A stretch of 64,000 nt of DNA from Magnetospirillum sp. 64-120. Its GTDB lineage: Bacteria > Pseudomonadota > Alphaproteobacteria > Rhodospirillales > Magnetospirillaceae. Of the stretch, positions 57,364 to 64,000 are shown piece after piece. The translations under genes and the position numbers were made by a program. The DNA is taken from NCBI GenBank assembly GCA_001898825.1, contig MKVK01000008.1:11008-75007 (forward strand), in the 5' to 3' direction. How positions within the stretch are numbered: the first letter of the stretch is position 1; each line of letters opens with the position of its first letter. The notes under the pieces were generated by a model. The model saw nothing but the letters and a program-made list of their open reading frames with translations, was not told the DNA's origin and did no database searches.

Positions 57364-57819
57364 ATGACCCATGATTACCGCCAAGCCAAGACGCTGATCC
57401 TGTCCTGGCAGGACATGCACCGCGACGCTTGCACCCTGGCGGCCATCCTGCGGGAAAAGGGGCCTTTCCACGGCATCGTGGCGGTGGCGCGGGGCGGTCT
57501 GGTGCCGGCGGCCATCCTGGCCCGCGAACTGGACATCAAGCTGGTGGAAACCGTGTGCATCTCGTCCTATGACGACCGCAGCCAGGGCGAGATGGAAATC
57601 CTGAAAACCCTGGCCGAGGACGGCCGGCACTGGCTGGTGGTGGACGACCTGGTGGATTCGGGCGCCACCGCCAAGGTGGTGCGCGCCATGCTGCCCGACT
57701 GCCATTACGCCACCCTTTACGCCAAGCCGGAAGGCGAGGCGCTGTGCGACACCCATGTGGCGCGGCTGGAACAAGACGTCTGGCTGGTCTTTCCGTGGGA
57801 AGCGAGTCCCACCCCATAA
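57364..57819 (+). CDS. gpt: xanthine-guanine phosphoribosyltransferase
   Basis: A 151-residue purine salvage enzyme. It has the PRPP-binding motif WLVVDDLVDSGATAK and the N-terminal GIVAVARGGLVPAAILARELDIK. The C-terminal WLVFPWE is a Gpt signature. The ATG at 57364 is the family start. It converges on the ribbon-helix-helix gene. Confidence 0.93.
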   Translation: MTHDYRQAKTLILSWQDMHRDACTLAAILREKGPFHGIVAVARGGLVPAAILARELDIKLVETVCISSYDDRSQGEMEILKTLAEDGRHWLVVDDLVDSGATAKVVRAMLPDCHYATLYAKPEGEALCDTHVARLEQDVWLVFPWEASPTP

Positions 57820-57845
57820 ATCGCCACAATCAGCGGCGATAACCC

Positions 57846-58046
57846 TTATTCCTCGCCGGCGTTCAGCACGGTGCGGGCTTCGTGTTCGTCGATCTGGTGC
57901 AGGTCGTTCATGTGGATTTCCCAATTGTCGACGAATTCCGCGACCGCCAGGGTCAGACATTCGTCCAGGCTTTTGCCGGTATCGGCCGCCAGCGCCTCAA
58001 GCCGTTGCTTCAGCTCGGTCGACAGGGTGACGGACAGGGTTTCCAT
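57846..58046 (-). CDS. orphan ribbon-helix-helix protein
   Basis: A 66-residue protein: METLSVTLSTELKQRLEALAADTGKSLDECLTLAVAEF forms a ribbon-helix-helix domain as in CopG/ParD antitoxins, followed by a short acidic tail with DEHEART. No toxin gene is next to it; the flanks are gpt and mrcA. It may be a solitary regulator or the remnant of a toxin-antitoxin pair. AAAGGA is seven bases before the ATG at 58046; the ATG at 58052 is too close. Confidence 0.75.
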   Translation of the reverse strand: METLSVTLSTELKQRLEALAADTGKSLDECLTLAVAEFVDNWEIHMNDLHQIDEHEARTVLNAGEE

Positions 58047-58153
58047 GAACATATCCTTTGGTTATGGCCGCATCGCCCAGGGGAAGGCAGCATACAGACA
58101 AGCTTGGCCACATGCCAGTTTCGAGACCGCCTTGCCCCGTGGTAGAAACCGCC

Positions 58154-60256
58154 ATGACCAATAAGCGCCCCCCTGACCTGATCGTCGATCCCGCCGACCG
58201 CCTGCGGCCCAGTTCCTATGACGACCGTCCACGGCCCGGCCCGTCCGCCGCGCCGCCGCGCAAGACCAGGGCCGCCAAGCCAAAATCGGAAAAGCCGCAA
58301 CGCCCCAAGAAGGCGTCGGGCGGCGGCAAGAAGGGCGGCTGGGGCCGGCGCTTGTTCATGTGGGGGGCGACGCTGGCGGTATGGGTGGTGATCGCCCTGG
58401 CCGGGGTGGTCGCCTATTACGCCCACGATCTGCCCGACATCGATCAGGTGACCGCGCCGACGCGCCGACCCAGCGTGCAGTTCCTGTCCACCGATGGTCA
58501 GGTTTTCGCCGCTTTCGGCGATCTTTACGGCGAATCCCTGGATCTGTCGGAAATCTCGCCCAGCATCTGGCAGGCGGTGCTGGCCACCGAGGACCGCCGT
58601 TTCTTCAGCCATTTCGGTGTCGACGTGCTGGGCCTGGCCCGTGCCGTCTTCGTCAACCTGCGGGCCGGGCACGTGGTCCAGGGCGGATCCACCATTACCC
58701 AGCAATTGGCCAAGAACCTGTTCCTGAAACCCGACCGCACCTTGAAGCGCAAGGTGCAGGAAGTGCTGATGGCGTTGTGGCTGGAAAAGCGCTTCACCAA
58801 GCAGCAATTGCTGACGCTTTATCTGAACCGGGTCTATCTGGGGTCGGGTGCCTATGGGGTGGACGCCGCCGCCAAGCGCTATTTCGACGTTTCCGCCCGC
58901 CGTGCCGGTCTTTATCAGTCGGCGGTGCTGGCCGGCCTGTTGAAGGCGCCCAGCCGCTATTCGCCGCTGAACGACCCGGAAGCCAGCCACAAGCGCGCCG
59001 TCGAGGTGCTGAACAATCTGGTGGAAGCCGGCTATATCGACCAGCAGACCGCCGACATGGCGGCGCTGACCGGTGCCGCCCAGGCGGTCAAGCGGCCGGT
59101 GCCGTCGGGACGCTATTTCGCCGATTGGGCGCTGTCGCGTCTGGACGACCTGTCGGAACTGGCGGGGCGTGACGTGGTGGTGCGCACCACCTTGGACCTG
59201 ACCTTGCAACGCAAGGTCGAACAGCAGCTGCAGGCCCTGCTGAACGGCCCAGGCGCCAAGGCCAATGCCGGACAAGGCGCGGTGGTGGTGCTGAGCCCCG
59301 ATGGCGCCATCCGGGCCTTGGTCGGCGGCAAGGATTACGACGACAGCCAGTTCAACCGCGCCACGCAGGCGCTGCGTCAGCCCGGATCGGCCTTCAAGCC
59401 CTTCGTTTATCTGGCGGCCATGGAACAGGGTCTGGCGCCGCAAGACGTCTATGACGACGCGCCCATCAAGTTGGGCAATTGGTCACCCGGCAATTATAAC
59501 GGCCGGTTCGAAGGCCCGGTTACCCTGCACCACGCCTTCGCCCATTCCACCAACACGGTGGCGGTGCGGCTGATCGAAGACATGGGGCCGGCCCGGGTGG
59601 TCACCATCGCCCACAAGCTGGGCATCACCGCGCCCTTGGGCAAGGATGCGTCCTTGGCCCTGGGGACCAGTGAAACCACGTTGCTGGAACTGACCCAGGC
59701 CTATGCGCCCTTCGCCAATGGCGGCTATGGCATCACCGCGTTCGGCATCGAAAGCGTCACCAGTCCCGACGGTCAGGTCTTGTGGACCCGTCAGGGCGGT
59801 GGTGTCGGCAAGGTGATGTCGGACCAGGCTTTGGCCCATATGCACGAAATGATGAGCGCGGTGCTGACCGAAGGCACCGGCAAGGCGGCAAGGCTGGACC
59901 GTCCGGCCGCCGGCAAGACCGGCACCACCCAGGATTACCGCGACGCCTGGTTCATGGGCTACACCGCCGATTACGTGGCCGGCGTGTGGCTGGGCAACGA
60001 CGACCAGCGCAACGAGATGAAAAAGGTCACCGGTGGCGGCCTGCCGGCCCAATTATGGAAAAGCGTGATGATGGCGGCGCATCAGGGCGTTCCCGTCCAT
60101 CCGCTGCCGACTCCCGATCTGACGCCGCCGGCCATGGTCGACACCGAAGGCACCGCCGGGGGCGTGATTGTCGGGGGCGGTGGCGAGGGCGGCAACCCCA
60201 TCCGTGCCCTTGGCAACGCCATCGACGATTTGCTGGGGTCGCTGTTCGGACGCTGA
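58154..60256 (+). CDS. mrcA: bifunctional penicillin-binding protein 1A
   Basis: A 700-residue class A PBP. After a basic cytoplasmic tail and one membrane helix (about 67-89), the transglycosylase domain has catalytic Glu146 in ATEDRRFFSHFGVD and GGSTITQQLAKN (177-188). The transpeptidase domain has Ser412-x-x-Lys in QPGSAFKP, STN and KTGTT (588-592). It polymerises and crosslinks peptidoglycan. The LpoA-like lipoprotein at 1916-3238 is a possible partner. Length and motifs are complete. Confidence 0.96.
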   Translation: MTNKRPPDLIVDPADRLRPSSYDDRPRPGPSAAPPRKTRAAKPKSEKPQRPKKASGGGKKGGWGRRLFMWGATLAVWVVIALAGVVAYYAHDLPDIDQVTAPTRRPSVQFLSTDGQVFAAFGDLYGESLDLSEISPSIWQAVLATEDRRFFSHFGVDVLGLARAVFVNLRAGHVVQGGSTITQQLAKNLFLKPDRTLKRKVQEVLMALWLEKRFTKQQLLTLYLNRVYLGSGAYGVDAAAKRYFDVSARRAGLYQSAVLAGLLKAPSRYSPLNDPEASHKRAVEVLNNLVEAGYIDQQTADMAALTGAAQAVKRPVPSGRYFADWALSRLDDLSELAGRDVVVRTTLDLTLQRKVEQQLQALLNGPGAKANAGQGAVVVLSPDGAIRALVGGKDYDDSQFNRATQALRQPGSAFKPFVYLAAMEQGLAPQDVYDDAPIKLGNWSPGNYNGRFEGPVTLHHAFAHSTNTVAVRLIEDMGPARVVTIAHKLGITAPLGKDASLALGTSETTLLELTQAYAPFANGGYGITAFGIESVTSPDGQVLWTRQGGGVGKVMSDQALAHMHEMMSAVLTEGTGKAARLDRPAAGKTGTTQDYRDAWFMGYTADYVAGVWLGNDDQRNEMKKVTGGGLPAQLWKSVMMAAHQGVPVHPLPTPDLTPPAMVDTEGTAGGVIVGGGGEGGNPIRALGNAIDDLLGSLFGR

Positions 60257-60331
60257 CCATGGGCGGGCTTGCAATCCAAAGCATGGCTGACCACTTGCCA
60301 TAAGTTAGGGTCGTGAGTATGGGAGCCGGCC

Positions 60332-61780
60332 ATGTCGGGTCTCAGCCAGTGGTTCCATGATCTGTGGCGTAAATCCTTTGCCGTCCATCCGCGGCGCAAG
60401 CCCAAGGCGTCGCGTGACGGTGCCGCGGTGCGGGCTTTGGTGGACCCCTTCATCCAGATGCTGGAGGTGTTGAAGCTGCGCCCCGACGGTGGCGTCGGGC
60501 GGGTGCGGGCGGTCTCGCTGGCCGATTTCCGTCAGGCCGTTGGCGACAAATGGCCGCGTCTGGCCGACAAGGTGTCCATCATCGTCGATCGGCTGATCCG
60601 TGCCCGTTTGGGCGAAGCCAACCTTTTCCGCCGAGTGGACGAAGAAACCTGGCTTTTGCTGTTTCCCAAGGTCAGCCCCGAACAGGCCCGTGCCTTGACG
60701 GTGGCGGTGGTCCAGGACATCAGCCGCCACCTGCTGGGGGAAGGCTGTGTCGGCGGCACCCGGCCGCTGGCCTTGGCGGCCCATGTGGATGCCGCCCAGC
60801 TGGCGGCGACCGATCCCCGGCATTATGCCCGCGTGCTGCGTCAGGCGGTGGACGAGGCGCGGTCCTTGTTCGACGACCGCGGCAACGGCTTGGCCGAAGA
60901 CGGTCAGGGACACATCCGGGAAAGACTGTGGGGCGAGCGTCCCGCATCGCGGCGCCGGCCGCAAGCGGAATGGGAACCCATCCTGCGCCGCCTTGCCCGC
61001 CCCGACCCGGACGAGCCGTGGAAAGGGGTGGGGCCGATCCCGTCCGACGCCAAGCTGACCTTGCTGTGGCGGCCTACCTGGGTGGCGCAAAGCCAGGCCA
61101 TCGCCGCCTATTGCGCCCGCGTCGCCCGTGTCGACCATCCCGGTGACCCGCCGCTCGAGGGTTCGATGGCCTATCCCGACGGCGATCCGGCCACCGCCGA
61201 AACCATCGACCGTTTCGTCAGCGCGGCGGCGGTGCGCGACCTGATGCGGTCGGGTCCCGATGGCGGCTGCGCCATCATCCCGCTGACCTGGGCGTCGCTG
61301 GTGGGCGACCATCGGGCGGAACTGGCCTTTCCCTTCGCCGACATTCCGGCCGACATGCGGCGTCAGCGTCTGAAGGTGGAAATTTGCCGGATTCCCGACA
61401 GCGTCACCGCCGAACAGGCGCAGAACGTGGTGGCCGGCATGCGCCATCTGTGCGGCGAGGTGCTGTTGCGCCTGCGCCTGTCGTCTCCGTTGCTGCGGCA
61501 GGTGAATTGCCTGGGGGAAGCCAAGGTCGGCCTGGACCTGTCGGAATTGCGCGACGACCAGCGCATGGCCGACGACCGTCTGCTGGACGTGCTGGACCTG
61601 CTGCAGGTCAGCGCCGGCCAGGCGGGAGTGGGCTGTTACGTATGGAGCGCACGGCGCCGCAAGGTGGTGGGCGGCGTGGTCGATGGTGGTTTCGACATGG
61701 TCAACGGCCCAGGCCTGATGCGCGACGTCGCCCGCCCATCCATGGTGGTGCCGGCGCCCAAGGACCGGTTCGTGGTCTAG
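60332..61780 (+). CDS. degenerate GGDEF-EAL-like protein
   Basis: A 482-residue soluble protein of no recognised family. Residues about 50-160 have the alpha-beta pattern of a GGDEF domain with the active loop replaced by FRRVDEETWLLLFP. Residues about 245-470 resemble an EAL domain: LLWRPTWVAQSQAIAAYC in place of the EAL-containing start, LKVEICRIP where IEI-TE is expected, LGEAKVGLDLSELRDD where the DDFG motif lies, and GVVDGGFDMVNGPGL at the end. None of the catalytic residues appear to be kept. It may bind RNA or protein, or c-di-GMP without turnover. Its stop overlaps the convergent lipoprotein gene by four bases. Confidence 0.65.
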   Translation: MSGLSQWFHDLWRKSFAVHPRRKPKASRDGAAVRALVDPFIQMLEVLKLRPDGGVGRVRAVSLADFRQAVGDKWPRLADKVSIIVDRLIRARLGEANLFRRVDEETWLLLFPKVSPEQARALTVAVVQDISRHLLGEGCVGGTRPLALAAHVDAAQLAATDPRHYARVLRQAVDEARSLFDDRGNGLAEDGQGHIRERLWGERPASRRRPQAEWEPILRRLARPDPDEPWKGVGPIPSDAKLTLLWRPTWVAQSQAIAAYCARVARVDHPGDPPLEGSMAYPDGDPATAETIDRFVSAAAVRDLMRSGPDGGCAIIPLTWASLVGDHRAELAFPFADIPADMRRQRLKVEICRIPDSVTAEQAQNVVAGMRHLCGEVLLRLRLSSPLLRQVNCLGEAKVGLDLSELRDDQRMADDRLLDVLDLLQVSAGQAGVGCYVWSARRRKVVGGVVDGGFDMVNGPGLMRDVARPSMVVPAPKDRFVV

Positions 61781-62298
61781 CGCAAAGGCTGCGAGCGGAC
61801 GTTGCCCGACGGCGCGGGGGCGGGCGCGGAATAAGTGTTACCGCCCATGCCGCCGCCCATGGACGAAGGGACGGTGTTGGCGCGTGGCGCCACGGTCACG
61901 CGAACGGTCGATCCCCACATGCTGCCGGTTTCCACCTGCACGGTGGCGGCACGCTCGGCGCGGACATAGGTCATGACGCTGATGCCCGAGGTGGCGGCCA
62001 TGATCGGTTCCCAGCCGAAGGCCGGCATCTGCTGCTGATAGAAGGCGGTGGCCTCGGGCGCGGTCTTCCACAATTTCATCACCACCCGGCCGGTCCAGCG
62101 GTCCTTGTCACCCAGGATCAGCGACCGTTCGTTGTCCATGGTGGCGCCGGACGGAATGGGAATGTCGGTCAGCAGGGCGAAATCGATCTGCTGCTGCGGG
62201 TCGCCGGCCTGGGTTTGCGGCAGCGACGTACTGGTGCCGCATCCTGCCAGAAACAGGGCGGCCATCAGCGGAACAGCAAGGCGGATCGGGCTTTTCAT
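61777..62298 (-). CDS. lipoprotein of unknown function
   Basis: A 173-residue lipoprotein with lipobox LFLAGCG (acceptor near Cys20), a central region (DFALLTDIPIPSGATMDNERSLIL; RVVMKLWKTAPEATAFYQQQMPAFGWEPIM) with the look of a small periplasmic alpha-beta domain, and a Pro/Gly/Ser-rich C-terminus. The family is not assigned. The ATG at 62298 fits a lipoprotein signal; an ATG at 62322 preceded by GGAG is an alternative. Confidence 0.75.
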   Translation of the reverse strand: MKSPIRLAVPLMAALFLAGCGTSTSLPQTQAGDPQQQIDFALLTDIPIPSGATMDNERSLILGDKDRWTGRVVMKLWKTAPEATAFYQQQMPAFGWEPIMAATSGISVMTYVRAERAATVQVETGSMWGSTVRVTVAPRANTVPSSMGGGMGGNTYSAPAPAPSGNVRSQPLR

Positions 62299-62365
62299 GG
62301 CGGCAAAGGTACTAAAAACCATACGCTCCCACAAGGGGCGGAGCGCCGACGCGCACAGCCATACT

Positions 62366-62902
62366 TTATTTTGAATCCAGCGCATATTCGGCCAGGACCT
62401 GATATTCCGCCCCTTGGGCATGCAGGTGCGACTGGTACAGGCAGACGTGATCCACGGTGAAGCTGGCGGCAAAGGGCGAATGGTGGCGCATGAAGGCGGC
62501 GATGCGGTCGGCGGGGGCATCCTTCAGCCAGGCCAGGGTGACGTGCGGGGTGAAATTACGCGTCTCGGGCTCCAGGCCGGCGGCCTGCGCCAGCCGCTCG
62601 ATGCGGCTTTGCAGGGCGTCCAGCGCCGGGTTCGGCTCGGCGCCGACCCACAGCGCCCTGGGCTTGCGGCCGCCGAAAGTGCCGAAACCGCGCAGCCGGA
62701 TGTCGAAAACCGGCGCCCGCAGGCCGCCCAATCGATGGTGCAGGTCCTCGGCCACGTCTTCGTCCACCTCGCCGGCGAAACGCAGGGTCAGATGCAGGTT
62801 GCGTCCCGCCACCCAGCGGGCGCCGGGAACACCGCCGCCCAGGGATTCCAGCCGCGCCGCCAGTTCGGCGGGCAGGGCCAGGCCGACGAACAGGCGGATC
62901 AT
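62366..62902 (-). CDS. thpR: RNA 2',3'-cyclic phosphodiesterase (2H family)
   Basis: A 178-residue protein of the 2H phosphoesterase class with its two His-x-[T/V]-x motifs, NLHLTLRFAGEV and FTPHVTLAWLKD. It starts MIRLFVGLALP, typical for ThpR/LigT. It opens 2',3'-cyclic phosphate on RNA. It overlaps the upstream FIST gene by four bases. Confidence 0.92.
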   Translation of the reverse strand: MIRLFVGLALPAELAARLESLGGGVPGARWVAGRNLHLTLRFAGEVDEDVAEDLHHRLGGLRAPVFDIRLRGFGTFGGRKPRALWVGAEPNPALDALQSRIERLAQAAGLEPETRNFTPHVTLAWLKDAPADRIAAFMRHHSPFAASFTVDHVCLYQSHLHAQGAEYQVLAEYALDSK

Positions 62903-64000
62903 GGTTTTTCGCCGCAGATCACCGTCAGTACTCCGGTATAGCCGTAAAGGCGTTGACCGCTGATCTCGCCATTGGCGAAAAAACCGATCAGCGGCACCGA
63001 CTGGCCCAAAGCCTGACGGACACGGCTCAGCTCGAGGCCGCGTTCCCCGAACATATGTTCGCCGCGGCCGATGCAGGTGACGTAAAAGGCGGCCAGCGGC
63101 GGGCGGCCGTCCAGGCGGCGGCGGACGTCGTCCAGCATGCGGTCCAGATCGGCCCGGGCGGCGGCGGGGTCGCGGCGCACGAACAGCAGTTTCTGGCCGA
63201 CGGTGATCTCGTCCCCCACCGCCAGCCAGCCCTTGGCCGGGTCCAGTCCCAGCAGGGTGCGCACCGAGTAGTCGCCGCGATCCGATCCTTCCACCGGCAG
63301 CGCCACATGGATATAGCCGGCGGCACGGCTGGGATCGCGGGCGATCAGTTCGCCGACATCGGCTTTGAACACCTCGATGGCCGGTTTGCCGTCCAGATTG
63401 GCGACGACGTTGCCCCAGCCCTCGCCCACCACATGGACCGGGCCGATGGGGGTGCAGCCTTGGGTCAGGCCGGTGACCACCGGGATGGACGCGCCCAGCA
63501 GCAGACCGGATACGGCGCCGGGCAGCACGACACCCGCCACCTGGGTCGGGTGGTCGTTGGTGGACACCAGTCCGCCCACCAGAAAACCGATGCCGTCGGC
63601 CAGGGATTCCAGCAGCCCAGGCAGGCCGGCATGGCGGGGATCGCCATGGATCAGCGCCAAAGCCGGACCGTGGGCCATGGCCCACGTGCCCAGCCGGGCC
63701 GAGAAATCAGCGGCGTCGGCGCTGGAAAACACCTGGAATCCGTCTTTGGGCAGGTTGCCCAACAGCACCGCCATGGCGCCGCCGTCGCGGATTTCCTGGG
63801 CTCCGGCACAAAGACCGGGGACGGCGGCGCCGACCCAGGTTTCCACCCGCGTGGTTTCGCGCAGGAAGGTCAGGATGGATGGAAGATCGGCGGAAAATAT
63901 TTCGGTAACGTAAATAATGCCCAGATTGGCGTTGCCTTGCGCCGCGCCCAGCCGTTCCAAGCAGGATTTGGCCGCCAGCCCCCAATGGTCGGCCACCGCG
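62899..64000 (-). CDS. FIST-domain sensor protein (5' end outside window)
   Basis: At least 365 residues of a FIST N/C protein. FIST_N features: LGIIYVTEIFSADLPSILTFLRETT, WVGAAVPGLCAGAQE and GFLVGGLVSTNDHPTQ. FIST_C features: GKPAIEVFKADVGELI, FYVTCIGRGEHMFG and PLIGFFANGEISGQRLYGYTGVLTV. FIST domains are proposed to bind small ligands, possibly amino acids, in signal-transduction proteins. A GTG at 63996 is the first start in the window, but the frame stays open to the edge, so the true N-terminus probably lies outside. It is coupled to thpR. Confidence 0.85.
   Translation of the reverse strand, partial: AVADHWGLAAKSCLERLGAAQGNANLGIIYVTEIFSADLPSILTFLRETTRVETWVGAAVPGLCAGAQEIRDGGAMAVLLGNLPKDGFQVFSSADAADFSARLGTWAMAHGPALALIHGDPRHAGLPGLLESLADGIGFLVGGLVSTNDHPTQVAGVVLPGAVSGLLLGASIPVVTGLTQGCTPIGPVHVVGEGWGNVVANLDGKPAIEVFKADVGELIARDPSRAAGYIHVALPVEGSDRGDYSVRTLLGLDPAKGWLAVGDEITVGQKLLFVRRDPAAARADLDRMLDDVRRRLDGRPPLAAFYVTCIGRGEHMFGERGLELSRVRQALGQSVPLIGFFANGEISGQRLYGYTGVLTVICGEKP

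Noticed and set aside
57818-57841. Short inverted repeat TCGCC/GGCGA between gpt and the ribbon-helix-helix gene
   Set aside because: Only a five- to six-base stem with a long loop and no T tract; too weak for a terminator call.

Overview
This is chromosomal DNA of a GC-rich alphaproteobacterium, most likely a Rhodospirillales member close to Magnetospirillum. The assignment is inferred from gene content and order (rsmI-yraN, rph-rdgB-hemW divergent from hrcA-grpE, dnaKJ near dapB, mutS-glnD-murJ-trpS) and from protein character; no search was run. Nearly all of the window is compact core genome: about 66 protein genes, one tRNA, several clear intrinsic terminators, and no gene-free stretch longer than 300 bases. 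No phage, insertion sequence, CRISPR array or secondary-metabolite cluster was seen.

Layout. 1-6.0 kb: envelope lipoproteins (BON protein, LpoA-like activator, a coiled-coil lipoprotein), the rRNA methyltransferase RsmI with YraN, and an orphan NIT-ANTAR nitrate-sensing antiterminator beside a small palindromic repeat pair. 6.3-7.2 kb: tRNA-Arg(ACG) and a cysteine-cluster protein. 7.3-13.9 kb: a complete cytochrome c maturation (System I) locus in two convergent blocks, ccmCDEFGHI on + and ccmAB on -. 14.2-23 kb: aconitase B, bacteriohemerythrin, a membrane hydrolase-like protein, a RutE-like nitroreductase, a deacetylase-like secreted protein, a membrane-anchored J-domain protein, two coupled c-type cytochromes and an AhpD-like protein. 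22.8-27.8 kb: translation and repair genes (tadA, rluB-like, rsmD, nth), a glutamine amidotransferase, a Bax-inhibitor-1 protein and a DUF1848 Fe-S protein.

28-36.9 kb: the heat-shock genes dnaK-dnaJ and, separately, hrcA-grpE. Between dnaJ and dapB sits the only clearly accessory segment (about 31.12-32.71 kb): an AT-rich dinD and a ccdAB toxin-antitoxin pair whose promoter is overlapped by a perfect 16-bp inverted repeat. 37-39.5 kb: rph, rdgB, hemW. 39.5-51 kb: a long minus-strand run, mutS, a 29-residue membrane peptide, glnD, murJ, trpS, a DUF2333 protein, a TauE/SafE exporter, a TIGR02186 protein and a universal stress protein. 51-64 kb: a stress-like protein, malic enzyme MaeB, a PhoR-type kinase without PhoB, a zinc-ribbon protein, a gamma-glutamyltransferase homologue, Gpt, an orphan ribbon-helix-helix protein, PBP1A, a degenerate GGDEF-EAL-like protein, a lipoprotein, ThpR and a partial FIST protein.

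Functional themes are respiratory metabolism (cytochrome c maturation, c-type cytochromes, hemerythrin, aconitase), envelope growth (PBP1A, MurJ, LpoA-like), nitrogen signalling (GlnD, NIT-ANTAR) and proteostasis (DnaKJ, GrpE, HrcA). No whole new multi-gene system was found. The best leads for novelty are the dinD-ccdAB islet with its operator, the mutS-coupled micropeptide, the three-part alternative hairpin between ccmA and acnB, the membrane J-domain protein and the degenerate GGDEF-EAL-like protein.
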